Source of the DNA: Halogeometricum sp. S3BR5-2
GTDB taxonomy: Archaea > Halobacteriota > Halobacteria > Halobacteriales > Haloferacaceae
Length of the DNA: 64,000 nucleotides
Assembly: GCF_031624635.1 (NCBI RefSeq)
Contig: NZ_JAMQOQ010000004.1
Span: forward strand, 354,582 to 418,581
Direction of reading: 5' to 3'
Part shown: piece by piece, positions 9,742 through 19,482 of the stretch
How positions within the stretch are numbered: position 1 is the first letter of the stretch
How the letters are laid out: every line of letters begins with the position of its first letter
Notes under the pieces: model-generated
Database searches by the model: none
The model's input: only the letters and a program-made list of their open reading frames with translations
Told to the model about the DNA's origin: nothing
Made by a program: the position numbers and the translations under genes

Positions 9742-11583
9742 TTAGGACTGTTGACGGGCGCTAACAGCGCCGACACGGGGCAACCAGTAGTAATGCGACT
9801 GTACGTAGAGCACGTCGGATTCCTTGTCCGGAACGTCCCACTCACTAGTGTCCCAGAACGCTTGCGACTGGTCCTCGACGATGGGATAGATCGGTAGCGA
9901 TTGATTTACTGCCCACCCTAGCTCTTTGATCAGCTGTTCTCGTCGACTCTGTTCGGTCACCGTGGCGAGTTCCTGGAGCTTCCCGGTGGTGTCAAACGGA
10001 GATGTCTCCCCGCTGCGGTCGCCGAGCGGTGGAACTGATGGCTCTTCGGGGAAGCCCAAATTCGTCACGGTATCGCTGTTGAGTAACCACGACTGGATGA
10101 AGAAGGGAGCGGTCTGCCCGGAGTTGTTCCAGAACCACGGACACATCTTGAAGTTCGTCGGTCCCCAGTACTGTCCGAAGAACGTCGTGTTCTCAACGTT
10201 GGTGTTGGTCGCCTCGATCCCGAAGTCGGACAATTGCTGTGCGACAACGTTGGTGAGCGTTACATGGTCGCTCCACCCACCGGGGACCGGAATCTCAAAC
10301 TCGAACGGGTCCCCGTTCGGCTTCATCCACGTTCCCCCTTCCTTACTGTACCCCTCCTGTCGAAGTAGTTCGGCTGCCCGGTCCGTGTTCGTATACGAGG
10401 AGAACGAGTCTGCCTCGTCACCGAGATACTGACTCCACGTATCGTTGTGAAAACTTCCGACGCCGGCTGGGACTTCAACAGCCGTCTTCGTGATATCGGA
10501 GAGTTCCCCAATCGCCCCTTGGTCGATGACATTTGCGACCGCCCGACGGACGTTCCGCCGACCGAAGTCCTCGTCGTTGTGGTTGAACGCCATCGAATAG
10601 CCGTTGTATGCCGGGATGAGGAACTGGCGGACCGCATCAGGAAGTGTCTCGCGGATCCGACTCGGGAAGATCGTAGTTGTGGTCGCGTCGAGACTAGTGA
10701 GGTTCTTCATCGCCGCCCACTGCTGTTGATTCTCTGCCATGAACTGCACCTCGTAGTAGGGGAAGTTGATCTGGTCCGCCGAGGGGTGATCTTCGTACTT
10801 CGAGAGAGTGAGCACCTGCTGATTCGCCGACTCGAACTGGAACGGACCAGAACCGACCGGCTCCTCGATCTGATGGTCTTGGATGTCGCCCTGCAGCGTG
10901 GTCAACTCTTCTTCAGAGATATCATCACTGTACCGTTCGACGAACTGTCCGTACTCGCTCGTCGGTGTGTTGAGCCAACTCTGAGAGAGGGTCGTCATGA
11001 TGACCCGCTCTTGGTAGCTATCGGCCATCTCGTACTCGACGGTGGTATCATCAACCGCTGTTACGCCGTTGAGGTAGTCCGCGACTGGATAACCGAAGAT
11101 GCTGTCGATCGTGAACTTGGTGACAATGTCTTCGGCGGTTACGGGTTCACCGTCGTGCCACGTGTCTCCCTCACGGAGGTTGACGGTCAAGGTAGTTCCA
11201 TCGATACTCCACTCTTGGAATAGGTACGGGATGAGCTCCCCCGTGCTTCGATTGTTCCGGAGGAACGGGTCGAACACCATGTATCCTCCCTGTTCGGCGT
11301 AGTTACTCGGCGCGTAGGGATTCCATCGGAGTTCCGTGGGGACGTATCGGCCCGGAATCGTGAGTGACTGATCCATTAGGCCGTTCCCCGCTCCCTCACT
11401 GTCACGAGTAGCGTTGCCGGTACTAGTTTCGTTGTTGAGCATACCACCGACTCCAGTGTTGGTCCCCTGAGTGGGGGTGTCACTGGAGCAACCGGCCAGC
11501 GCGCTCACACCAGTCAGTCCAGTTGCGGCGAGGACTGCTCTTCGACTTACGGGAGACTCTCCGCTCTCGTCGTTGTCGCTCAT
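9742..11583 (-). CDS. Peptide/nickel-type ABC transporter substrate-binding lipoprotein
   Basis: A 613-residue solute-binding protein of the SBP_bac_5 (DppA/OppA) family. The N terminus has a twin-arginine signal (SRRAVLAATG) and a lipobox ALAGC with Cys32, so it is a Tat-exported lipoprotein anchored outside the membrane. The family core is visible as ELRWNPYAPSNY, TVNLREGDTWHDGEPVTAED and the later AFNHNDEDFGRRNVRRAVA. The ATG at 11583 is preferred over an upstream Met at 11601 because it directly begins the signal region. It is divergent from the permease/ATPase operon starting at 11943 and almost certainly supplies its ligand: oligopeptides, or another solute that this family binds. Confidence 0.93.
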   Translation of the reverse strand: MSDNDESGESPVSRRAVLAATGLTGVSALAGCSSDTPTQGTNTGVGGMLNNETSTGNATRDSEGAGNGLMDQSLTIPGRYVPTELRWNPYAPSNYAEQGGYMVFDPFLRNNRSTGELIPYLFQEWSIDGTTLTVNLREGDTWHDGEPVTAEDIVTKFTIDSIFGYPVADYLNGVTAVDDTTVEYEMADSYQERVIMTTLSQSWLNTPTSEYGQFVERYSDDISEEELTTLQGDIQDHQIEEPVGSGPFQFESANQQVLTLSKYEDHPSADQINFPYYEVQFMAENQQQWAAMKNLTSLDATTTTIFPSRIRETLPDAVRQFLIPAYNGYSMAFNHNDEDFGRRNVRRAVANVIDQGAIGELSDITKTAVEVPAGVGSFHNDTWSQYLGDEADSFSSYTNTDRAAELLRQEGYSKEGGTWMKPNGDPFEFEIPVPGGWSDHVTLTNVVAQQLSDFGIEATNTNVENTTFFGQYWGPTNFKMCPWFWNNSGQTAPFFIQSWLLNSDTVTNLGFPEEPSVPPLGDRSGETSPFDTTGKLQELATVTEQSRREQLIKELGWAVNQSLPIYPIVEDQSQAFWDTSEWDVPDKESDVLYVQSHYYWLPRVGAVSARQQS

Positions 11584-11942
11584 ATTACATATTAAAGACA
11601 ATGATATAGATAAATCTTCCGGGAAAGTATCGACATGCTACTCTCCGTGTACTTCCACGATTCATCGCCGTGGATCGTACTGTCGGCACAGTCAGTGATG
11701 TCCTCAGAACACGCGGCTCCAGTATGACCGGAGTGCTGCACAGATCGGATCAAGGTGAGCGCGAGGGCCTCTATTTGACCCTCGGAGAACCTATCGTGAG
11801 TGAAAAGAATTGAAGCAGGGTCTGCCAATCTCTTGGATCGGGTGTTTGAGAGAGGCTTGAATGTTAGTGTTTATGATGATTTTCAAGATCTATTTTCTTA
11901 AATCAGGAAGGTTCATATGGGCGGGTCAGGAACTACCGCTGC
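11584..11942. promoter_or_regulatory. Divergent promoter region of the peptide-type ABC importer
   Basis: 359 bases between the divergent binding protein and first permease, with no supported gene. AT-rich patches next to both starts (TACATATTAAAGACAATGATATAG just left of centre, and TATTTTCTTAAATC near 11890-11903) are candidate TATA regions for the two directions. No clear operator was identified. Confidence 0.45.
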
Positions 11943-12953
11943 ATGGTAAGCCGTATCATTAGGAGGCTGGCGCAAGCCATACTCACAGTATACGTCGTGG
12001 TTACTCTCACGTTCGGGATGATCCGGCTGATGCCCGGCGGCCCGATGGACTACTTGCGAGGACAACTCATCCAGTCGACTGGCGGTCAAGTGAGTACCCA
12101 ACAGATCAACCAACTCGTGGAGGCGTACACTAACGTCAATCCCGACCAACCGCTCTGGTCACAGTACATCGACTACGTAATCGAAATCGCGAGCGGGGAC
12201 TTTGGCCGGTCGGTCGTGTACAACGACCCGGTTTCGCAGATTCTCGCCCAAGCGTTGCCGTGGACGCTCCTACTGATGGTGACGTCGCTATTCCTGATGT
12301 TCGTCGTCGGCGTCGGATTGGGTGCCGTGATGGCGTACCACGAGGGGGAGCGGGTCGACCTCGGTGGGACTCTCGCGGGTATCCTGCTCAACTCGATCCC
12401 CTACTACGTGGCCGGGATCCTTCTCGTGTACGTACTCGGCTACCAGCTGGAGTGGTTCCCGACCGGCGGACGGATGACTCAGTCGACGGTAGTCGGGTTC
12501 AACTACCCCTTCATCGCCGGCGTGTTCCACCATGCGGCGCTACCGATCGTTTCGCTAGTTATCACCGGCTTCGGCGGGTGGGCGCTCAGTATGCGTGGCA
12601 ACAGTATCCGTATCCTCGGAGAGGACTATCTCCGTGTTGCCGAGTTGCGGGGACTGCCCTCACGGCGGATCTCCCTGTGGTACGTCGGTCGGAACGCGAT
12701 TCTCCCGATGTACACGGGACTACTGATCAATATCGGATTCATCTTCGGTGGATCAGTTATTCTCGAACAGATCTTCCGATACCCCGGCGTCGGGTACTAC
12801 CTCTACACTTCAATCGGGGCACGCGACTATCCGCTGATGATGGGCGGATTCCTCGTCATCACCATCACCGTCGCGATCGGTGTGTTCATCGCCGACGTGA
12901 CGTACGGCTACATCGACCCGCGAGCCGGAGGGGAAGGCAATGAGTCATACTGA
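11943..12953 (+). CDS. DppB/OppB-type ABC permease
   Basis: A 336-residue inner permease of a peptide/nickel-type importer. It has the N-terminal helix with TLTFGMIRLMPGGP, a large extracellular loop, five further membrane segments and the EAA coupling loop around YLRVAELRGLPSRRI, which contacts the ATPases. The C-terminal EQIFRYPGVGYYLYTSI is typical of DppB. The start is the first ATG after a TATA-like stretch, about 40 bases downstream. It overlaps the next permease by 14 bases, indicating one transcription unit. Confidence 0.93.
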   Translation: MVSRIIRRLAQAILTVYVVVTLTFGMIRLMPGGPMDYLRGQLIQSTGGQVSTQQINQLVEAYTNVNPDQPLWSQYIDYVIEIASGDFGRSVVYNDPVSQILAQALPWTLLLMVTSLFLMFVVGVGLGAVMAYHEGERVDLGGTLAGILLNSIPYYVAGILLVYVLGYQLEWFPTGGRMTQSTVVGFNYPFIAGVFHHAALPIVSLVITGFGGWALSMRGNSIRILGEDYLRVAELRGLPSRRISLWYVGRNAILPMYTGLLINIGFIFGGSVILEQIFRYPGVGYYLYTSIGARDYPLMMGGFLVITITVAIGVFIADVTYGYIDPRAGGEGNESY

Positions 12954-13983
12954 AACGACCGACGACGACAATCAGCCGGAAGAGGGTGAAAATTCGCTGT
13001 TTCAGGTCGAATCGGAGATCGAGCGGACACGGTCGGAACGGTACCGTCAGTGGTTCGAGACGTGGGTACTCGCGTCATGCCGGATTGCGTGGGGGGACTG
13101 GCGTATCCGAGTCGGATCTGCCATCCTGATCGCGTATATCCTGATGGGGACAGTCGGGGTACTGCTCACTGATCCGCCAACGATCGGCGAGGGGACACGT
13201 TTCATCGGGCCGTTCGAGAGCTGGCAGTTCCCGCTCGGGACCGACAACGTTGGACGGGGGATCATGGCCCAGATCGTCCACGCGACGCCGTGGATGCTCC
13301 AGATGGTGCTCGCGGGCGCAGTGTTCTCGACAATACTCGCAGTGGCCGTTGGTACTGTTTCGGGATACAAGCGCGGTACCGTCGACAGCGTGCTGATGAC
13401 GATCACGGACATCGCGATGACGATTCCGGGCCTGCCACTCGTCATCGTTCTCTCGGTACTGCTCCAACCGCGGAATCCGCTCGTGATCGGGATCGTTCTC
13501 GCGATCAACGCTTGGGCTGGGCTGGCACGTTCGATCCGGTCGCAGGTACTCACCCTTCGAGAGGAGTCGTACATCGAAGCCTCACGGACCATCGGCGTTC
13601 CGACGTTCATCATCATCAGAGAAGACATCCTTCCAAATCTGATGCCCTACGTCGTGGTCAACTTCATTCAGGCGGGACGGAACGTGATCTTTGCATCGGT
13701 CGCGCTCTACTTCCTCGGCCTGCTCCCCACGTCGGGTCCGAACTGGGGTGTCATGATGAACCGAGCGTACACGACTGCAGGTGCGCTCTACACCGCGGAG
13801 ACGGCGTACTGGTTGATCTTCCCGATGGTCACGGTTATCCTGCTCGTGCTCGGACTAATCTTGTTCGCACAGGGTACCGACCGACTGTTCAATCCCCGCG
13901 TCCGCGCCCGTCACGCGGGCGAGGGCAAGGGGATGAAAGCGACGACGGGCGACGACGAAGATACCACACAGGGGATGTTCTAG
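12940..13983 (+). CDS. DppC/OppC-type ABC permease
   Basis: The 347-residue second permease. About 60 hydrophilic N-terminal residues precede the first membrane segment, as is common in haloarchaeal DppC. The family motif FPLGTDNVGRGIMAQIVHAT follows, and the coupling loop SYIEASRTIGVPTFIIIRED docks on the ATPase. It forms a heterodimer with the upstream permease. The start overlaps that gene by 14 bases. Codon use is somewhat less GC-extreme than the flanking chromosome, in line with the whole transporter block being accessory. Confidence 0.92.
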   Translation: MSHTETTDDDNQPEEGENSLFQVESEIERTRSERYRQWFETWVLASCRIAWGDWRIRVGSAILIAYILMGTVGVLLTDPPTIGEGTRFIGPFESWQFPLGTDNVGRGIMAQIVHATPWMLQMVLAGAVFSTILAVAVGTVSGYKRGTVDSVLMTITDIAMTIPGLPLVIVLSVLLQPRNPLVIGIVLAINAWAGLARSIRSQVLTLREESYIEASRTIGVPTFIIIREDILPNLMPYVVVNFIQAGRNVIFASVALYFLGLLPTSGPNWGVMMNRAYTTAGALYTAETAYWLIFPMVTVILLVLGLILFAQGTDRLFNPRVRARHAGEGKGMKATTGDDEDTTQGMF

Positions 13984-13986
13984 TTC

Positions 13987-15066
13987 ATGAGAACACACCA
14001 CTCACAGCAGACGACAGCATCGGAAGAGGATACGATCGTCACGGCACGCGACCTCTCGGTGTCGTACGACCTCGACCGGGGAGAGTCGCGCGTACTCGAC
14101 GGCGTCGACGTCGACATCAGGCGCGGCGAGATCCTCGGTGTCGTCGGCGAGTCGGGGTCGGGCAAGTCGATGTTCGCCTCCGCGTTGCTCGATGCGGTCC
14201 CGGAACCGGGGTTCACGATGGGTGACATCCAGTACTATCCCGAGCGCAGTGAGACCATCGACGTACTCGACCAGACCGAGGAGGAACTCCGCCAGATGCG
14301 TTGGGAAGACATCGCGATGGTGTTCCAGGGCGCGATGGACTCGTGGAACCCGACGATCAGTATCGGGGACCACTTCGAAGAGACGCTGAAGGCACATCGC
14401 GTGCCGAAGGGAGAGGGGATGGAACGCGCGCGCCAACTCATCTCCGATGTCTATCTTGACCCCGATCGCGTGCTCAGTTCGTATCCACACGAGCTATCGG
14501 GCGGGATGAAACAGCGCGCGTTGATAGCACTCTCCCTGATCCTCGAACCGGAGGTGTTGGTGATGGACGAGCCGACGGCCGCACTCGACCTGCTGATGCA
14601 GCGGTCGATTATCGCGCTGCTATCCGATCTGCAGAAGGAGTACAATCTGACGATGGTATTCATCACACACGACCTCGAACTCGCGTCCGGACTCGCCGAC
14701 CGTATCGCGGTGATGTATGCGTTCGGATTTTGTGAGATCGGACCCGCGAACAAGGTGATCAACAGTGGTGGTCACCCGTACACACGCGCGCTGATCAACT
14801 CGACGCCCAATCTCAACACACCGGTCGAGGAGATGGAACCGATCGAGGGTGAGAGCCCGGATCCGGTGAACGTCCCCGACGGCTGTTCGTATCACCCTCG
14901 CTGTCCGCTCTCGGACGAGCACTGCATCGAATCCGACCCCGCAATGAGACCAACACCGTCTGACGAACCTGACGCACCGCACGAGGCGACCTGTCACTAC
15001 ACCGATAAGGTCCCAGAGGAGATCCCGCTTCACATTGAGGGGGTGCACTACGATGAGCGGGAGTGA
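13987..15066 (+). CDS. DppD-type ABC transporter ATPase
   Basis: A 359-residue ATPase. Walker A is GESGSGKS, the signature is LSGGMKQR and Walker B is VLVMDEPTAALD; the switch region ITHDLELASGLADR follows. The C-terminal oligopeptide-transporter domain has the cysteine pattern CSYHPRCPLSDEHC, which in some DppD proteins carries an iron-sulfur cluster. It starts three bases after the DppC stop and overlaps the next ATPase by 14 bases. With DppF it forms the ATP-hydrolysing heterodimer. Confidence 0.93.
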   Translation: MRTHHSQQTTASEEDTIVTARDLSVSYDLDRGESRVLDGVDVDIRRGEILGVVGESGSGKSMFASALLDAVPEPGFTMGDIQYYPERSETIDVLDQTEEELRQMRWEDIAMVFQGAMDSWNPTISIGDHFEETLKAHRVPKGEGMERARQLISDVYLDPDRVLSSYPHELSGGMKQRALIALSLILEPEVLVMDEPTAALDLLMQRSIIALLSDLQKEYNLTMVFITHDLELASGLADRIAVMYAFGFCEIGPANKVINSGGHPYTRALINSTPNLNTPVEEMEPIEGESPDPVNVPDGCSYHPRCPLSDEHCIESDPAMRPTPSDEPDAPHEATCHYTDKVPEEIPLHIEGVHYDERE

Positions 15067-16219
15067 CCGCACTCCCGACGACCGTGACGTGGTCGTCTCA
15101 CTGGAGGACGTTAAGGTTCACTTCGAAACAGAGAGCGGGTTCTTCTCCGAGACCGAGACTGTCCAAGCTGTCAACGGCGTGAACCTCGACATCTACGAGA
15201 ACGACGTGGTCGCGCTCATCGGCGAGTCTGGATGTGGGAAAACCACACTCGGCAAGACCGCTATTGGACTTCAGCGACCAACCGAGGGGAGCGTCAAGTA
15301 CCGAGGGCAGGACATCTGGGAAGCACGCGACGACGGGAAGGGTGCAGAGATCCCGTTTGGGAACATCCGCCGGGCGCTCCAGATCATCCACCAAGACCCC
15401 GGGAGTTCGCTCAACCCCAATCGACGGGTACTGAACACACTCGAACGTCCGCTGAAAACGTGGTACTCAGACATGTCGACCGACGACCGCGAGGCGCGTA
15501 TCTACGGGATGCTCGAACGCGTCGGCATGAAGCCCGCTGCCGATTACGCGGGACGTTACCCACATCAACTGAGTGGTGGCGAAAAACAGCGAGTCGCGTT
15601 GATCCGCGCACTGCTGATGAATCCCGACCTCATTCTAGCCGACGAGGCGGTCAGTGCACTCGACGTGAGTCTCCGAGTCGACATGATGGACCTGCTGCTC
15701 GAACTCCAAGAGCAGTTCAACACCTCGTTCCTGTTCATCAGCCACAACCTCTCCAACGCCCGGTACTTGACGAAGAAGACGGGGGGTCGAATCGGGATCA
15801 TGTACTTAGGTCAGATGGTCGAGATCGGGCGAACTGAGCGCGTACTCAGCGCTCCACAACACCCGTATTCGAAGGTACTCCGGTGGGCCACGCCGGACCT
15901 CACCGACGGCGCGACGGACGTCTCGGAACCTCCGATTCGTGATATCGACATCCCCGATCCCGTCAACCCGCCATCCGGCTGTCGATTCCACACGAGATGC
16001 CCACAGGCGCACGAGGCGTGCGTTGAACAGGAACCGACGTTGGAAGAGGCAGCCGAACAGTCGAACAACGACTACGCCGCGGCGTGTTTCCGTGTCTACG
16101 ACGAGAGCCACGACTACTGGCACACTCCACCGCTTGAGGGAGTCGAAGAGGCTCCTGATCCCGAGGAATTCCTGAAAGACGAGGGAGACAGTCGCGATCG
16201 GAGACAGAGAGATAACTGA
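15053..16219 (+). CDS. DppF-type ABC transporter ATPase
   Basis: A 388-residue second ATPase with Walker A GESGCGKTT, signature LSGGEKQR and a Walker B LILADEAVSALD in which the usual proline after DE is alanine. The C-terminal oligopeptide domain has CRFHTRCPQAHEAC. The ATG at 15053 is chosen because TTGAGGGGG lies about ten bases upstream; an earlier in-frame codon at 15035 would give six extra residues. It is the last gene of the importer operon. A short acidic/basic tail follows the domain. Confidence 0.92.
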   Translation: MSGSDRTPDDRDVVVSLEDVKVHFETESGFFSETETVQAVNGVNLDIYENDVVALIGESGCGKTTLGKTAIGLQRPTEGSVKYRGQDIWEARDDGKGAEIPFGNIRRALQIIHQDPGSSLNPNRRVLNTLERPLKTWYSDMSTDDREARIYGMLERVGMKPAADYAGRYPHQLSGGEKQRVALIRALLMNPDLILADEAVSALDVSLRVDMMDLLLELQEQFNTSFLFISHNLSNARYLTKKTGGRIGIMYLGQMVEIGRTERVLSAPQHPYSKVLRWATPDLTDGATDVSEPPIRDIDIPDPVNPPSGCRFHTRCPQAHEACVEQEPTLEEAAEQSNNDYAAACFRVYDESHDYWHTPPLEGVEEAPDPEEFLKDEGDSRDRRQRDN

Positions 16220-16329
16220 CTGCCTCTAATTCAATCTCTCTTCCTGTGATAGCGGGAAGGGGAAGGACAGTCCGTATCTTGGAGCGAGTTCGAGTCTTTC
16301 ATTGAGCGGCCTGAACACCGCCGACCAGG

Positions 16330-16608
16330 TCACCTTTTATCCCACGATTGACGCTCTGCGCGTTCGATTTCCCGTTGTCTGAGCCGATAGAGCACAAACG
16401 AGACCGGGATCAACGTCACGACGACTAGTACAAGGTCAAGAACTACGACGACGTATCCGGGGTCAGAGGGATCGAGAGAGGCCACAGCTAACGCGACGAT
16501 GGCAAGTAGACCAAACAGTAGGTCAGCAACTGCGATGCCGAACCAGAGAAAGCTGAAGCTCTCCATAACGTCCCAGAACTCCTCCCATGACCAACTTGAC
16601 CCTGACAT
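16330..16608 (-). CDS. Small two-helix membrane protein, hypothetical
   Basis: A 92-residue protein with a tryptophan-rich N terminus, a first membrane segment (about residues 18-44, LLFGLLAIVALAVASL), a short DPSDPG turn and a second segment (about 50-72). It ends in a basic and acidic amphipathic tail RLRQREIERAERQ. It is convergent with the importer operon. I do not recognise the family; comparable short membrane proteins are common in haloarchaea. Support is the length, sensible codon use and clear membrane topology. Confidence 0.6.
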   Translation of the reverse strand: MSGSSWSWEEFWDVMESFSFLWFGIAVADLLFGLLAIVALAVASLDPSDPGYVVVVLDLVLVVVTLIPVSFVLYRLRQREIERAERQSWDKR

Positions 16609-17701
16609 TAGTATTCATCCGTATCTGTGCGTCAACCCTCTTAATTCACATGTCTCCGCCGATCTCAGCTCTCAAACTCCCACCAAGCCTGTAGAGTCGA
16701 CAGCTTTCGACATCCCATCAGCACGGATACCGAGCGTGTTCTGAATGTGAGAACGAACTCTCCGTTTCTGCATCCAAAATCCGTCTCCATTCACGGAAAT
16801 TACAATACTAGTTGTGTAATTCTAAGCCAGATAGGATTCTACGCACGAGAACAATAGTCAATGGGCAGACTAGTTCAGTCTGAGGTCAACAGCTTCCAAC
16901 CGGTGCTACATCTTTAGTTTCTCTAGCAGTATTTCAGTTACCCGATGGTTAGTTGCTTGTTCCTCACTCGTTTATCTCAATTATCTCCCGGAATAGTACA
17001 ATCAAAAGCCTCGTTCAATCGGATTCTACAGCAGAGTGGCAACGCACCTTCATTTACCGCCTCACGACTAATCTTAGGGTTGTGGCTGGGGTGACTATCC
17101 CATGATCTGTTCACCATCTGAGTGATAGCTACCGATTTGATGGGAATCTCGTCCTCATCCTGCACTAAGGCTTATACGATTCAACAGCCACGTTGAACGG
17201 TTCAGTGAAGGACCTTCTCGGCGTCGCTGTAACAGTCCGTCGCGTTTCGCATCTTCCTCTTTCATACAAGATGGACAACTAGTATGGTCGCCATAGGTTT
17301 CGGATAGAGACGCCCCAAATTCATTTCTATAGCCCCGATATATAGAAACATACTAGAAAATATGGTTTTGTTTTCTGCACCCACCTATAAAGTCAGAGAG
17401 TATTCAAGCGAAACAGAGATTCTAATGCAAGTTCGGTATAAGAATACATTTGACCCTAGTTAGGTCTGTATGATTCTATAAGCGAGTCAGTAAAATCTCG
17501 CAATTGTCTTAACCGACAGTAGAGAACGGCGTCTCAAAATATTAGTTAACAATTTACACCGGGTGCCGTTTATATCTATATTCCCATATGAAGTAATGAC
17601 CTACATCCTCCGAATAAAGAATCCACTTATTCAAATTCTGTATATGTAACTGGTACATGCTGTGACTCTGACGGCGCATTCCTCTTCCCAAGAATGAGGT
17701 C
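16609..17701. other. AT-rich intergenic region without recognisable genes
   Basis: Nearly 1.1 kb with stops in every frame and a strikingly AT-rich core from about 17320 to 17660. No repeat pair, transposase or RNA gene was found. It may be decayed accessory DNA; AT-rich spots such as 17570-17585 could serve as promoters. Confidence 0.4.
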
Positions 17702-18109
17702 TTGATCAGCAACCACCGAAGACGTCAGTATTCCCTGCTGCGACTGGACCGACCCTGTCACTGCGCCCGCCTTGACCGTCGTTTACTCGGTGAGCTCTAT
17801 CGAGTGATCGAGGCGTCTGAGGCCGAGGACGACTGGGAATTATCTGTGACGGATTGGATATCGAGTCCGAGCAGTCTCGCGAAGACGCTGGCCGACCACG
17901 AGTCCCATTTGGCGGTCACGATTGACCGCGACGGGCGTGTCAGTACGTATCGGACCGAGCCAGCTGGAACCGGCGCTGAACAAATCGGAGTTCGAGAGAT
18001 CGAGGATCTCTTCGAACTCCCCTGTATGGCGAATATGGAGGAGCGGCTACACGAGAAGAAGCCTCCCTCCGCCATTTGTTGGTTCGTGTTCTCACTAAGT
18101 TGGAGATAG
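17702..18109 (+). pseudogene. Probable truncated haloarchaeal conserved protein
   Basis: An open frame of 135 codons with good haloarchaeal character in the middle (acidic LYRVIEASEAEDDWELSVTD and IEDLFELPCMANMEERLHEK), but an arginine-rich non-coding-like start and an abrupt non-conserved tail after residue 118. The middle recalls a family of haloarchaeal proteins that continue well beyond the ELPC...ERLHE segment (recollection, not verified). I therefore read it as a gene that has lost its C-terminal part and perhaps its start. It sits in the AT-rich accessory stretch beside a 55-codon gene. Confidence 0.4.
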
Positions 18110-18203
18110 AGGGATCTATCGGGTATATGAGAATCGTTCACTGGAAATACTGGCCCCTCGACCAATCCTATCCGCCAAACGGCTGAGACTGTTCTAAGAG
18201 CTA

Positions 18204-18371
18204 CTACTTGTCGTACGTGTCAGGAATCAGCACCACTCCGTGGAGGTCGAGTACGTCGCCGACGACGTCGCCGATGCACTCGAAATCGGGCGAAACCGCT
18301 GCCGCAGGTAGATAGAACTTCGTATTCTCCTTCTCACTCACGTCTGCGCCGGGCTTGGTCAGTTCGCTCAT
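18204..18371 (-). CDS. 55-residue acidic hypothetical protein
   Basis: A short gene running from the ATG at 18371 to TAG at 18204. The product begins MSELTKPGADVSEKENTKFY and ends HGVVLIPDTYDK. It is acidic with typical haloarchaeal composition, and the reading frame is uninterrupted where all others have stops. The pattern of a charged start followed by FYLPAAAVS and a valine-rich GDVVGDVLDLHGVVLIPD resembles a compact single-domain protein. No known family is recognised. It lies 95 bases beyond the truncated ORF, on the opposite strand. Confidence 0.5.
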   Translation of the reverse strand: MSELTKPGADVSEKENTKFYLPAAAVSPDFECIGDVVGDVLDLHGVVLIPDTYDK

Positions 18372-18822
18372 CGCAACTACCACTTACGGTTGTCCCTCCT
18401 TAGCCGCTAGCACGTACAACTTCGGGCTATTTAGTATGAAAGAATCTGTGTAATTGTTCCTGATGGACTAATGGACAAACGACGGCTTCGGACAGTCGAC
18501 AGGCACGGGATGCTCCGGTGTGACTGCGAGTTGGGCCTTTCCGTTCATTCCACAGTTCCGCGTCAACACTTGCGTCGTTGCAAGAGGTAACATACCCCGA
18601 TTCCGTACCTCGATCGATGTATTCTACGGCAGATTCTCCTCCTCGTCCACCGGCAATTGTTGCCCTAAAAACAACATTTAGGATATAAGTATATATTCAC
18701 CCTAGTACTCACAGAACTATGTACGGAAAAGCATCCATATCCGAAAAAACTGGAGGTATCGAGGCTGTAACCGGGGTTCAGGTGGTCGAGCGATCCCACC
18801 CACCCGAGAGAGAATCGTGCCA
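18372..18822. other. Intergenic region with promoter-like AT-rich segment
   Basis: About 450 bases without a supported gene. The run GGATATAAGTATATATTCACC near 18682-18703 is a good TATA candidate reading rightwards towards the regulator at 18823, although it would leave a leader of roughly 110 bases. Confidence 0.4.
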
Positions 18823-19482
18823 ATGTCAATAACTGCTAAAATCCACATCAGACACGACCGACTCGCGCTCGTTCCGACGCTACGTGCCCTCGACGACATA
18901 AAGATCAGAGTTATTTCTCAAGGAACGACCAATCCCGGGACGACCGTCTTTCCCTTCCTCGTCGAATGCGACGACCGGGCGTCACTAGAGAGAGCGCTGG
19001 ACGACGATCCGACGGTCGCGAGCTACAAACTCGTCGACTGGGAGGACGGGAGCGGCATCTACTACATCGAGCACGCCGACGGAACGAAACTGATCAGCGC
19101 CGTCGTAACGGACGTCAACGGCTTCTTAGCCCACACGGAGACCAAGGGAAACGGTTGGCTCGTTCGGCTCCTTCTCCCCGACAAGGAGGCGCTCAACTCG
19201 GTGTGGCAGTACGCCCGCGAGAACGACATTTCGCTCGAGATAATCGAAATTTACGGAAACGAGAGCGCGGGAGGCGAAAGTTCGTACGGGCTCACCCTCG
19301 AACAGCGGGTCGCTCTCCGAACTGCCTACCAGAAAGGGCACTTTCAGGAACCGCGAGACATGTCGCTGACCGAAGTCGCCGAGGAGATGGGACTGTCGTC
19401 GACGGCGATGAGTGGTCGACTTCGGCGTGGAATGCGGAACCTCATCGCCGCGACGATCGCCGAACCGAAAGACGAAGAGTGA
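18823..19482 (+). CDS. HTH-10 (bacterio-opsin activator-type) transcriptional regulator
   Basis: A 219-residue regulator of the Bat family. An N-terminal ligand/sensor region (about 1-140, ending around LLLPDKEALNSVWQYAREND) precedes the HTH-10 domain, which starts at YGLTLEQRVALRTAYQKGHF and contains the helix-turn-helix MSLTEVAEEMGLSSTAMSGRLRRG. Such proteins control metabolic genes in haloarchaea. A GTG six bases upstream is possible; the ATG is preferred. It lies about 490 bases before the DmdA-like gene on the same strand and could regulate the one-carbon genes, though this is only positional. Confidence 0.85.
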   Translation: MSITAKIHIRHDRLALVPTLRALDDIKIRVISQGTTNPGTTVFPFLVECDDRASLERALDDDPTVASYKLVDWEDGSGIYYIEHADGTKLISAVVTDVNGFLAHTETKGNGWLVRLLLPDKEALNSVWQYARENDISLEIIEIYGNESAGGESSYGLTLEQRVALRTAYQKGHFQEPRDMSLTEVAEEMGLSSTAMSGRLRRGMRNLIAATIAEPKDEE

